NCBI RefSeq assembly: GCF_042683745.1
Contig: NZ_JBHUJX010000008.1
Span: 558,001-622,000 of the forward strand
DNA: 64,000 bases
Reading direction: 5' to 3'
Source: Pseudoneobacillus sp042683745
GTDB taxonomy: Bacteria; Bacillota; Bacilli; Bacillales; Cytobacillaceae
Shown here one piece after another: positions 9,430 through 16,631 of the stretch. The notes below the pieces were generated by a model that saw nothing but the letters and a program-made list of their open reading frames with translations, was not told the origin of the DNA and ran no database searches. The translations under genes were made by a program, and so were the position numbers. Numbering within the stretch: position 1 is the first letter of the stretch; each line of letters opens with the position of its first letter.

Positions 9430-10311
9430 ATGCCTGAAGGAAAGATTCTAAAAGCGTTAAGTGGGTTTTATTACGTAATCAATGGTGAAGAAATTGTTCA
9501 ATGTCGAGGACGTGGAGTTTTTAGGAAAAACAAAATTACCCCGCTTGTAGGTGATGATGTGGTTTTTCAAGCTGAAAACGAGAATGAAGGATATATCCTC
9601 GAAGTGAAAGATCGAAAGAACGAATTGGTTCGTCCGCCGATTGCGAACGTTGACCAAGCTCTTCTTATTTTTTCTGCTGTTGAGCCTTCCTTCAGCACAG
9701 CGCTACTTAATCGTTTCTTAGTTTTAATTGAATACAATCATATACAACCAGTTATTGTTATAACGAAGATGGATTTAACAACAGAAAAAGATCGAAAACT
9801 TATAGAGCAATATACAGAAGATTATCGAAATATTGGCTATGAAGTTGTTTTAACATCTTCAGAAACAGAAGACGGACTTGAGGACCTTCATCCTCATTTG
9901 GAAGGGAAAATTTCCGTTTTTGCTGGTCAGTCTGGTGTTGGAAAATCATCTTTATTAAATGCACTTAAACCTGACTTAGAGTTAAAAACTGACATCATCT
10001 CCTTACATTTAGGACGCGGAAAGCATACGACACGACATGTCGAACTTATTAAAGTTGGAAATGGTCTAGTAGCTGATACTCCAGGTTTTAGTTCACTCGA
10101 ATTTTTAGATATTGAACAAGAAGACTTAACATTTTGTTTCCCAGAGTTTCAAAAGGCAAGTGAGCATTGCAAATTTCGAGGCTGTCTTCATTTATCTGAA
10201 CCAAAATGTGCAGTTAAATTAGGAGTGGAAGATGGTTCCATTCCGGAATATCGATATACAGATTATCAAGTTTTCATCCAAGAAATAAAAGAGAGGAAGC
10301 CGAGGTACTAA
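9430..10311 (+). CDS. rsgA: Ribosome small-subunit biogenesis GTPase RsgA
   Basis: RsgA is a circularly permuted GTPase for late 30S maturation. Order of elements: N-terminal OB fold (about 1-65), G4 TKMD near residue 113, then G1 GQSGVGKSS near 166, G3 DTPGFSSLE near 216, and a C-terminal zinc site with CKFRGCLHLSEPKC. The G4-before-G1 order is the permutation that defines the family. Start is supported by AAGGAG seven bases upstream. In B. subtilis this protein (YloQ) is a substrate of PrkC, in keeping with its position just after prpC-prkC. Confidence 0.95.
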   Translation: MPEGKILKALSGFYYVINGEEIVQCRGRGVFRKNKITPLVGDDVVFQAENENEGYILEVKDRKNELVRPPIANVDQALLIFSAVEPSFSTALLNRFLVLIEYNHIQPVIVITKMDLTTEKDRKLIEQYTEDYRNIGYEVVLTSSETEDGLEDLHPHLEGKISVFAGQSGVGKSSLLNALKPDLELKTDIISLHLGRGKHTTRHVELIKVGNGLVADTPGFSSLEFLDIEQEDLTFCFPEFQKASEHCKFRGCLHLSEPKCAVKLGVEDGSIPEYRYTDYQVFIQEIKERKPRY

Positions 10312-10313
10312 AA

Positions 10314-10970
10314 ATGGTGAAAATTGCACCTTCCATACTTTCAGCGGATTTTTCCAAGCTTGGCGAAGAAATAAAGGACGTAGAAAATGGTGGAGCCGAT
10401 TATATTCATATAGATGTAATGGATGGACATTTTGTACCTAATATTACAATCGGCCCTCTTGTAGTTGAAGCGATTCGTCCGATAACAAATTTACCATTAG
10501 ATGTGCACTTAATGATCGAAAATCCTGATCAATACATTGAGGCTTTTGTTAAAGCAGGCGCTGATTATATTACAGTCCATGTAGAAGCTTGTCCTCATTT
10601 ACATCGAACGATCCATTTAATTAAGTCGTTTGGTGTAAAGGCAGGAGTCGTATTGAATCCAGCAACTCCTGTGGAAAGTATTCAGCACATCATTTCTGAT
10701 GTAGATATGGTTTTATTAATGTCAGTTAACCCTGGCTTCGGCGGGCAATCATTTATTGAAGAGGTTATTCCTAAGATTATTAAGGTAAGAAAATTGCTTG
10801 AGGTAAAGGGACTTAATGTCGAGATTGAAATCGATGGCGGAGTCAATGAAGAGACAGCAAAACTTTGTGTAGAAGCAGGAGCCACTGTATTAGTAGCTGG
10901 TTCAGCTGTTTATAATCAAAAAGACCGTGCAAAGGCAATTGCTGCATTAAAGGCTGACCATATTGGTTAG
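10314..10970 (+). CDS. rpe: Ribulose-phosphate 3-epimerase
   Basis: Interconverts ribulose-5-phosphate and xylulose-5-phosphate in the pentose phosphate pathway. This TIM-barrel enzyme of 218 residues has PSILSADFSKLGEEI at the N terminus, YIHIDVMDGHFVPNITIG (metal-binding His and Asp), VHLMIENP, MSVNPGFGGQSFI (phosphate-binding loop) and EIDGGVN (second catalytic Asp). It starts two bases after rsgA; the upstream GAGGAAG within the end of rsgA is the ribosome site. Its last codons lie inside a terminator stem. Confidence 0.96.
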   Translation: MVKIAPSILSADFSKLGEEIKDVENGGADYIHIDVMDGHFVPNITIGPLVVEAIRPITNLPLDVHLMIENPDQYIEAFVKAGADYITVHVEACPHLHRTIHLIKSFGVKAGVVLNPATPVESIQHIISDVDMVLLMSVNPGFGGQSFIEEVIPKIIKVRKLLEVKGLNVEIEIDGGVNEETAKLCVEAGATVLVAGSAVYNQKDRAKAIAALKADHIG

Positions 10971-10979
10971 TCTTTTTTT
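10952..10979 (+). terminator. Rho-independent terminator overlapping the rpe stop
   Basis: An 8-bp stem GGCTGACC / GGTTAGTC (two G-U pairs) with loop ATATT is followed by seven T. The rpe stop TAG at 10968-10970 lies in the descending arm, so the terminator is partly coding. Confidence 0.75.
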
Positions 10980-10999
10980 GCAATAGGAAGGGGAAAGAA

Positions 11000-11647
11000 A
11001 TGGTTATCAATATAGTAGCAGGTGGCCCATTAGAGTATTTGCCAGATTTAGAAACTTATCATTCAGATCAGACGACTTGGGTTGGTGTGGATCGAGGGGT
11101 TTTTACCCTTCTTTCAAGAGGGATCAAACCTTCATATGCGTTTGGAGATTTCGATTCAGTGATAAAGGAAGAATTGATGGTTGTGGAAAAAGAAGTTCAG
11201 AATCTTCGAAAATTCATTCCCGAAAAAGACGAAACCGACCTAGAATTAGCCTTAAATTGGGCATTAGAACAACACCCATTTGAGATTAGAATTTTCGGTG
11301 GGACAGGTGGGAGACTAGATCATTTTTTTGCTAATGTACAATTATTATTTAAGGGATTAACCACAAATAGTGAATGTCCCATTTCCATTATCGATAATAA
11401 AAATATAATATTTTTAAAATTACCTGGAGCTCATACTCTACCAAAACTTCATGACAAAAAATATATATCCTTCTTACCTTTTACCAGTACAATTGAAAAA
11501 ATAACATTAAAGGGTTTTAAATATCCGTTAATTGATAGGAATATTTCTGTGGGATCCACACTATGTATTAGTAATGAACTTATTGCTGATTATGGTACTT
11601 ATTCTTTTTCAAATGGCATATTAATAGTGATAAGAAGTCAAGACTAA
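11000..11647 (+). CDS. thiN: Thiamine diphosphokinase
   Basis: Transfers pyrophosphate from ATP to thiamine to give thiamine diphosphate. The 215-residue product shows the family pattern: AGGPLEYLPDL near the N terminus, VGVDRGVFTLLSRGIKPSYAFGDFDSV (substrate/metal acidic cluster), EKDETDLELALNWAL and FGGTGGRLDHFFANVQLL. It matches B. subtilis YloS/ThiN in length and neighbours (rpe upstream, spoVM downstream). GGAAGGGG precedes the ATG. The rpe terminator lies immediately upstream, so thiN may rely on readthrough or a weak promoter I did not identify. Confidence 0.92.
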   Translation: MVINIVAGGPLEYLPDLETYHSDQTTWVGVDRGVFTLLSRGIKPSYAFGDFDSVIKEELMVVEKEVQNLRKFIPEKDETDLELALNWALEQHPFEIRIFGGTGGRLDHFFANVQLLFKGLTTNSECPISIIDNKNIIFLKLPGAHTLPKLHDKKYISFLPFTSTIEKITLKGFKYPLIDRNISVGSTLCISNELIADYGTYSFSNGILIVIRSQD

Positions 11648-11740
11648 AGCCCGATTTTGAGGGTACTTATTTATTTCCTTTGAATAAGATGATTAAGGAA
11701 AAAACAAAAGGTTGTGTAAAGATGCCTAAGGAGGGACAAT

Positions 11741-11821
11741 ATGAAGTTTTATACAATTAAACTGCCGAAATTTTTAGGTGGACTTGTCCGAGCGATGATT
11801 GGTGCGTTTAAAAAGGAATAA
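11741..11821 (+). CDS. spoVM: Stage V sporulation protein M, 26-residue coat-anchoring peptide
   Basis: SpoVM is a tiny amphipathic helix that inserts into the convex forespore outer membrane, recruits SpoIVA to start coat assembly, and modulates FtsH. The translation begins MKFYTIKLPKFLGGLV and ends RAMIGAFKKE; it differs from what I recall of the B. subtilis peptide by a handful of conservative changes and keeps Pro9, which bends the helix. TAAGGAGGG sits about seven bases before the ATG. Location between thiN and rpmB is the conserved one. In B. subtilis it is expressed in the mother cell by sigma-E; I could not make out a convincing sigma-E promoter in the short upstream gap. Confidence 0.97.
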   Translation: MKFYTIKLPKFLGGLVRAMIGAFKKE

Positions 11822-11837
11822 TCGAAACTAATAAAGT

Positions 11838-11868
11838 AAAAGCACCTATAATGGTGCTTTTATTTTTT
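11838..11868 (+). terminator. Terminator of spoVM
   Basis: A perfect 9-bp stem AAAAGCACC / GGTGCTTTT with loop TATAAT, then ATTTTTT. It faces the rpmB terminator 12 bases away. Confidence 0.85.
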
Positions 11869-11879
11869 AAAAGATAAGA

Positions 11880-11913
11880 AATAATAATAAAAGGACACCC
11901 TAATTGGATGTCC
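11880..11913 (-). terminator. Terminator of rpmB (minus strand)
   Basis: Read on the minus strand, GGACATCC - AATTA - GGGTGTCC is an 8-bp stem with one G-U pair, followed by TTTTATTATTATT. It begins about 15 bases past the rpmB stop. Confidence 0.75.
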
Positions 11914-11927
11914 CAAAGTTTGTAAAA

Positions 11928-12116
11928 TTAAACGCGCTCAACTTTACCAGAACGTAAAGCTCTTGTTGAAACCCAAACACGCTTTGGCTTTCCGTCAACA
12001 AGAATACGAACCTTTTGAAGGTTAGCACCCCATGTACGTTTTGTAGCGTTCATAGCGTGGGAACGAGCATTACCTGTACGAGTTTTTTTACCAGTTACTA
12101 CACATTTACGTGGCAT
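11928..12116 (-). CDS. rpmB: 50S ribosomal protein L28
   Basis: Large-subunit protein L28, 62 residues, rich in Arg and Lys: MPRKCVVTGKKTRTGN at the start, NLQKVRILVDGKPKRV in the middle, STRALRSGKVERV at the end. The start at 12116 is chosen because the minus-strand AAGGAGGG lies seven bases upstream; an in-frame ATG 42 bases further up adds 14 non-conserved residues. Only one Cys (residue 5) is present, so this is the zinc-free form. It is the only minus-strand gene in the window and converges on spoVM, the same arrangement as in B. subtilis. Confidence 0.97.
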   Translation of the reverse strand: MPRKCVVTGKKTRTGNARSHAMNATKRTWGANLQKVRILVDGKPKRVWVSTRALRSGKVERV

Positions 12117-12310
12117 ATTATTTCCCTCCTTACGATCAAAAGCAGAAATTACTTTCATGCTAATTTTTATAAAATTTGGACAATCTGTTAATTAGAAAAA
12201 CAAATTGTTACATGTTTTTCTTACTCAAACATACTTTAATAATTTATCATACAACTTGTTTGAATGCAATAGTTATAGAAGATGCTTTCAAGAAAAATTC
12301 CTTGACAACA

Positions 12311-12432
12311 AGAAAAGCGGAAGCGGCTCGCTCTGCCCCGACAAGCAAAAGTCGATCCATGAAAGAAGGCGTACTTTGCCTTCATTCAAGGAGTGGCTTT
12401 TGACCTCGAGGGGCAAGCCGCTGGAGCTGGAC
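12311..12432 (+). repeat. Dispersed palindromic repeat, copy A
   Basis: One of six related intergenic repeats in the window. Orientation: AAAGCGG..CCCCGACAAGCAAAAG at the left, TTTTGACCTCGAGGGGC..GGAGCTGGAC at the right; the inner part folds on GAAGGC / GCCTTC. It fills much of the 411-base gap between divergently transcribed rpmB and yloU. The rest of that gap holds AT-rich sequence with the rpmB upstream region and the yloU promoter. It shares the right flank GGACAAyTTkCrAAGT with copy D. Confidence 0.8.
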
Positions 12433-12452
12433 AATTTGCAAAGTTCTAAGGT

Positions 12453-12481
12453 ATGACTTTTAAATTTAGTACACTTATAGT
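12453..12481 (+). promoter_or_regulatory. Sigma-A promoter for yloU-fakA
   Basis: -35 ATGACT (4/6) and -10 TATAGT (5/6) with a 17-base spacer, predicting transcription from about 12488, some 40 bases before the yloU ATG. It begins 21 bases after repeat A. Confidence 0.55.
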
Positions 12482-12527
12482 AAAATGTGTGTAGTCAAGG
12501 AGCAATTTCCAAAAGGGGGAACGTCTC

Positions 12528-12890
12528 ATGTCCATTGAAATGAAAACGAAGTACGGTCAAATTGATATTTCAAATGAAGTAATTGCAACCATTGCTGGTG
12601 GAGCTGCGGTTGATTGTTATGGAATTATAGGAATGGCTTCTAAAAATCAGCTTAAAGATGGGCTTACTGAAATTCTGCGTAGAGAGAATTTCACACGTGG
12701 CGTGATCGTTCGTCAAGAAAATGAAGAAGTGCATATCGATATGTATATTATCGTAAGTTACGGAACGAAAATTTCTGAAGTGGCTCATAATGTGCAATCA
12801 AAGGTGAAATATACACTTGACAAGACAATGGGGATTGCTGCGGAATCTGTGAATATTTATGTGCAAGGTGTACGCGTGATGAACCCATAA
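12528..12890 (+). CDS. yloU: Asp23/Gls24 family envelope-stress protein YloU
   Basis: A 120-residue member of the Asp23/Gls24 (DUF322) family: residues 1-115 form one domain, with GQIDISNEVIATIAGGAAVDCYGIIGM at the front and YGTKISEVAHNVQSKVKYTLDKTMGI, VNIYVQGVRV at the end. Family members are soluble proteins linked to the membrane or cell-envelope stress in staphylococci and other Firmicutes; the molecular function is not established. It lies directly upstream of fakA in Bacilli, here 36 bases apart, and both probably come from the promoter at 12453. AAGGGGGAACG is the ribosome site. Confidence 0.88.
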   Translation: MSIEMKTKYGQIDISNEVIATIAGGAAVDCYGIIGMASKNQLKDGLTEILRRENFTRGVIVRQENEEVHIDMYIIVSYGTKISEVAHNVQSKVKYTLDKTMGIAAESVNIYVQGVRVMNP

Positions 12891-12926
12891 GTTCGTAGTA
12901 TCGAACAATTGTGAGGAGGTAGGATT

Positions 12927-14594
12927 GTGTCAATTACAGCATTAGATGGAAAACGTTTTGCTGAAATGGTGATTCAAGGTGCCAATCATTTGTCTGCAAA
13001 TGCAAAAATGGTAGACGCATTAAACGTTTTTCCTGTGCCTGATGGTGATACTGGTACAAATATGAATTTGTCCATGACATCAGGAGCAAAGGAAGTAAAA
13101 AATAATACACAAGATCACATTGGTAAAGTTGGTGTGGCTTTATCTAAAGGTTTATTAATGGGGGCTCGTGGAAACTCTGGTGTTATTTTGTCACAGCTAT
13201 TTCGAGGATTCTCAAAAGCGATTGAGCAAAAAGAAAATATTAGTGGGAAGGATTTTGCAGCGGCGTTAGAAACAGGTGTAGAAACAGCGTATAAAGCAGT
13301 TATGAAACCTGTTGAAGGAACAATTTTAACTGTTGCGAAAGATTCAGCTAAAAAAGCTGTCCAAACTGCAAAAAAAGAGACAGACATTATTAAAATAATG
13401 GAAGAAACTTTGATAGAAGCGAAAGCATCGTTAAATCGAACACCTGACTTGCTTCCTGTTCTAAAAGAAGTTGGTGTTGTTGATAGCGGCGGCCAAGGCT
13501 TAGTTTTAGTATATGAAGGATTCCTTGCTGTCCTAAAAGGGGAAAGTCTACCAGAGGCTTCATTTATTTCTAGTTTGGATGATCTTGTAAGTGCGGAACA
13601 TCATAAATCCGTACAGGGCCATATCAATACGGAAGATATTGAATTTGGCTATTGCACTGAATTTATGGTGCGGTTCAAGGATGAAAAATTAAAACAACCA
13701 TTTTCCGAAGAAAAGTTTCGACAAGATTTAAGTCAGTTCGGCGATTCATTACTAGTTATTTCTGATCAAGAAATTGTTAAAGTACATATCCACTCTGAAA
13801 ATCCTGGCGATTGTTTAAGTTATGGGCAAAAGTATGGGGATTTAATTAATATTAAAATTGAGAATATGCGTCAACAACATACGAATATTGTCGGTGAATC
13901 TACCCATTCTCCACTACCAGAATTGAAAAAAGAGAAACAAGAGTATGGTATTGTAACCGTTTCTATGGGGAGCGGGATTGCTGAACTATTTAAAAGTATT
14001 GGGGCTCACGCGGTTATTGAAGGCGGCCAAACGATGAATCCTAGTACAGAGGATATCGTAAAGGCGATTAAAGAAGTGAATGCGAGAAAAATTATTATTC
14101 TGCCTAATAATAAAAATATTATTATGGCTGCTGAACAGGCAGCTGAAGTTGCTGATGAAGAAGTTGTTGTGATTCCTTCTAAAACTGTTCCTCAGGGTAT
14201 GACAGCATTATTATCCTTTAACCCTACGGCAGATCTTCATGTGAACGAAGATACGATGAAGGAAGCTCTGAAACATGTTAAAACGGGCCAAATTACTTTT
14301 GCGGTTCGAGATACAAATATTGAAGGACTTTCTATAGAGAAAGATGATTTTATGGGGTTAAATGACGGGAAAATCACTGTTAAAAACAAAAACAAGCTCG
14401 AGGCTGCCAAATCTCTATTAAAAGAGATGTTGGATGAAGATTCCGAAATCTTAACGATTCTTCAAGGTGAGGATACGAATGACCAAGAAGTGGAGCAATT
14501 AATATCCTTTATTGAAGAGGACTACGAGGATGTTGAAGTTGAAGTACATAAAGGAATGCAGCCTTTATATTCTTTTATCTTTGCAATTGAATAG
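12927..14594 (+). CDS. fakA: Fatty acid kinase ATP-binding subunit FakA (YloV)
   Basis: FakA phosphorylates fatty acids bound to FakB partners to give acyl-phosphates for PlsY/PlsX, letting the cell use exogenous fatty acids. The 555-residue protein has an N-terminal DhaL/Dak2 nucleotide-binding domain (about 1-205) with NVFPVPDGDTGTNM (residues 33-46, metal-binding Asp cluster) and GARGNSGVILSQLFRGF, a middle domain, and a C-terminal DegV-like region (GIVTVSMGSGIAELF onward). No fakB is in the window. The GTG start follows GTGAGGAGG. An orphan role for YloV was assumed before FakA was described in Staphylococcus; homology makes the FakA call sound. Confidence 0.9.
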   Translation: MSITALDGKRFAEMVIQGANHLSANAKMVDALNVFPVPDGDTGTNMNLSMTSGAKEVKNNTQDHIGKVGVALSKGLLMGARGNSGVILSQLFRGFSKAIEQKENISGKDFAAALETGVETAYKAVMKPVEGTILTVAKDSAKKAVQTAKKETDIIKIMEETLIEAKASLNRTPDLLPVLKEVGVVDSGGQGLVLVYEGFLAVLKGESLPEASFISSLDDLVSAEHHKSVQGHINTEDIEFGYCTEFMVRFKDEKLKQPFSEEKFRQDLSQFGDSLLVISDQEIVKVHIHSENPGDCLSYGQKYGDLINIKIENMRQQHTNIVGESTHSPLPELKKEKQEYGIVTVSMGSGIAELFKSIGAHAVIEGGQTMNPSTEDIVKAIKEVNARKIIILPNNKNIIMAAEQAAEVADEEVVVIPSKTVPQGMTALLSFNPTADLHVNEDTMKEALKHVKTGQITFAVRDTNIEGLSIEKDDFMGLNDGKITVKNKNKLEAAKSLLKEMLDEDSEILTILQGEDTNDQEVEQLISFIEEDYEDVEVEVHKGMQPLYSFIFAIE

Positions 14595-14604
14595 TGAATC
14601 GTTA

Positions 14605-14634
14605 AAATAGAAGGGGATTCCCTTCTATTTTTTT
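14605..14634 (+). terminator. Terminator of yloU-fakA
   Basis: Stem AAATAGAAGGG / CCCTTCTATTT, 11 bp, loop GATT, followed by a run of T beginning in the arm. It lies 10 bases past the fakA stop. Confidence 0.88.
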
Positions 14635-14643
14635 GTTGATAAT

Positions 14644-14870
14644 CTATAAAATACTCGGATGATGATATCTTCTTAATTTGTATATTCCACGTCCAGCTCC
14701 ATCGCCTAGCCCCGACGTACAGGATGTACTAGTGTCGACAATGCGACAGGACGCCCGAGCCTTTGTTGACCTCGAGGTCAAATGGCGCCCCAAAGATGAG
14801 GTTAAAGAGCAAACCTCCTCTTTGGGACGGCATTTACTTGTCGGGGCTGATCAAGGCGCCCCGCGCTTTA
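14644..14870 (+). repeat. Dispersed palindromic repeat, copy B (long form)
   Basis: Opposite orientation to copy A: CACGTCCAGCT..CGCCTAGCCCCGACG at the left, ACTTGTCGGGGCTGA..GCGCTTTA at the right. It contains the extra module GACGTACAGGATGTACTAG..GCGACAGGACG shared with copies C and F, and an inner stem CCAAAGA-GAGGTT / AACCTC-TCTTTGG. The left flank from CTATAAAATA is alignable without gaps to copy E (about 44 of 55 bases by hand). It occupies about half of the 474-base gap between fakA and sdaAB. Confidence 0.82.
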
Positions 14871-15068
14871 GTTCCTATCGGAATTTATTTCCATGAAATC
14901 CGTACTCATAAGGGTAATTACGCCTGTGTCTCCGCCATTTGGCTTGACTGTCGGCGAGTTTTCTTTATGGAATTAAAGGGAATTCGTTATTAAAGGAGCC
15001 AAACGGTGAAATTTTTAATATAATTATAATAGAAAACTAACTATTGTGTAGCATAGGGGGAGAAACTT
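14871..15068 (+). other. Remainder of the fakA-sdaAB gap; possible sdaAB promoter region
   Basis: About 14900-14965 is more GC-rich than the surroundings (CGCCTGTGTCTCCGCC) and may be a further repeat fragment. From 15012 the sequence becomes AT-rich with two overlapping TATAAT boxes (15019-15024 and 15025-15030) about 40 bases before the sdaAB TTG, but no good -35 at 16-18 bases. A short SD-like AGGGGGAG precedes sdaAB. Confidence 0.35.
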
Positions 15069-15731
15069 TTGAAGTATAAAAGTGTCTTTGATATTATTGG
15101 TCCAATTATGATAGGTCCTTCAAGTTCACATACTGCTGGTGCAGCGCGTATTGGAAGAATGGCAAGAACTTTATTCGGTCGTGAACCAAAATGGGCAACG
15201 ATTTCTTTATATGGTTCATTTAAGGATACTTATAAAGGTCATGGAACAGATGTAGCATTAATTGGTGGAATACTAGATTTCGATACAGACGATAAAAGAA
15301 TTATTCAAGCGTTAGATATTGCTAACGAAAAAGGTATGAAGGTAAGTTTTATTGAAGAGGATGCGATTACAGATCATCCAAATACAGCAAGAGTTTTCAT
15401 TGGTGACGAAAATGGAGAATTGGAATTGGTAGGTATTTCTATCGGAGGTGGAAAAGTCGAAATTACCGAGTTGAACGGTTTCGAACTAAAGCTTTCCGGT
15501 CATCATCCAGCAATCCTTGTCGTTCATAATGACCGTTTCGGCGCGATTGCCAGCGTCGCCAATATATTGGCAAAACACGAAATTAATATAGGTCATATGG
15601 AAGTATCTCGTAAAGAGGTTGGCAAACTAGCCTTAATGACAATTGAAATGGATCATAATATAGAAGATGCTGTTCTTTCTGAGATTGAGCAGTTACCAAA
15701 CATTCTTAGAGTAACGAAAATTGTGGATTAA
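15069..15731 (+). CDS. sdaAB: L-serine dehydratase, beta subunit
   Basis: With SdaAA forms the iron-sulfur L-serine dehydratase that deaminates serine to pyruvate and ammonia. The 220-residue protein has the SDH beta domain (FDIIGPIMIGPSSSHTAGAA near residues 8-27, the SSSHT serine-binding loop) and a C-terminal ACT domain (about 148-220, from HPAILVVHNDRFGAIASVANIL) that probably senses serine. The TTG start follows AGGGGGAG. sdaAA begins 18 bases downstream; split beta/alpha subunits are the Gram-positive form. Confidence 0.94.
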   Translation: MKYKSVFDIIGPIMIGPSSSHTAGAARIGRMARTLFGREPKWATISLYGSFKDTYKGHGTDVALIGGILDFDTDDKRIIQALDIANEKGMKVSFIEEDAITDHPNTARVFIGDENGELELVGISIGGGKVEITELNGFELKLSGHHPAILVVHNDRFGAIASVANILAKHEINIGHMEVSRKEVGKLALMTIEMDHNIEDAVLSEIEQLPNILRVTKIVD

Positions 15732-15749
15732 TAGAATGGAGGAAATACT

Positions 15750-16631
15750 GTGTTTCGCAATGTTGCTGAGTTAGTCGAAATGGCTGTTAGTCAAAATAAA
15801 AAAATTTCAGATATAATGATTGAACAAGAAATGAAGGTTCGAGGTTTTTCTCGTGAAGAAGTAATGGGATTAATGGAACGGAATCTAGTGGTTATGGAAG
15901 AAGCGGTGGAAAATGGAATAAAAGGTGTTAAGTCACATTCTGGTCTTACAGGTGGAGATGCGGTTCTCCTTCAAAAATATATTGAAAAAGGAAATTTCCT
16001 TTCAGGGCATACGATTTTGGAAGCAGTTAGTAAGGCTGTTGCTACAAATGAAGTAAATGCGGCAATGGGAACAATTTGTGCCACACCAACAGCTGGTTCA
16101 GCGGGTGTTGTACCAGGAACTCTATTTGCTGTCAAAAATAAATTAAAACCAACTCGAGAAGAAATGATTAAGTTCCTATTCACATCGGGTGCTTTTGGAT
16201 TTGTCGTTGCCAATAATGCGTCGATTTCAGGGGCTGCTGGAGGATGTCAGGCAGAAGTAGGTTCTGCTGCAGGAATGGCTGCTGCAGCAATCGTTGAAAT
16301 GGCAGGTGGAACACCTCAACAATGCGCAGAAGCTATGGCAATCACTTTGAAGAACATGCTTGGGCTTGTTTGTGATCCGGTTGCGGGATTAGTAGAAGTC
16401 CCTTGTGTCAAACGTAATGCGATGGGTGCTGCCAATGCAATGGTAGCAGCCGATATGGCTTTAGCAGGTATAACAAGTAGAATTCCGTGCGATGAAGTAA
16501 TCGAAGCGATGTTTAAAATTGGGCAATCAATGCCTACTGCTTTAAAAGAAACTGCTCAGGGAGGTTTGGCGGCAACACCAACTGGTCGGGCGTTAGAAGC
16601 AAAAATTTTCGGTATTCCACTAAATAAGTGA
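15750..16631 (+). CDS. sdaAA: L-serine dehydratase, alpha subunit
   Basis: Catalytic, 4Fe-4S-containing half of serine dehydratase. The 293-residue protein has LTGGDAVLLQKYIEKG, GTICATPTAGSAGVVPG, GGCQAEVGSA and LVCDPVAGLVEVPCVKRN; the Cys in these blocks are the cluster ligands of the family, and SGLTGGD is a substrate loop. GTG start after AATGGAGG. Its TGA overlaps the recG GTG by four bases (GTGA), so recG is coupled to a metabolic pair with no obvious functional link, as in B. subtilis. Confidence 0.95.
   Translation: MFRNVAELVEMAVSQNKKISDIMIEQEMKVRGFSREEVMGLMERNLVVMEEAVENGIKGVKSHSGLTGGDAVLLQKYIEKGNFLSGHTILEAVSKAVATNEVNAAMGTICATPTAGSAGVVPGTLFAVKNKLKPTREEMIKFLFTSGAFGFVVANNASISGAAGGCQAEVGSAAGMAAAAIVEMAGGTPQQCAEAMAITLKNMLGLVCDPVAGLVEVPCVKRNAMGAANAMVAADMALAGITSRIPCDEVIEAMFKIGQSMPTALKETAQGGLAATPTGRALEAKIFGIPLNK

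Noticed and set aside
12311..12432. Repeats as insertion sequence remnants
   Set aside because: No transposase frame, no clear target duplications; they are palindromic intergenic elements, so called repeats only.
12176..12456. Two overlapping small + frames before yloU
   Set aside because: They run through repeat copy A; no ribosome site and no recognisable protein.
14678..14993. Small + frames between fakA and sdaAB
   Set aside because: Translation of repeat copy B (Pro/Ser/Arg-rich); not coding.
14595..15068. T-box or riboswitch upstream of sdaAB
   Set aside because: No specifier/anti-terminator layout and no T-box core sequence; structure there is explained by repeat copy B.
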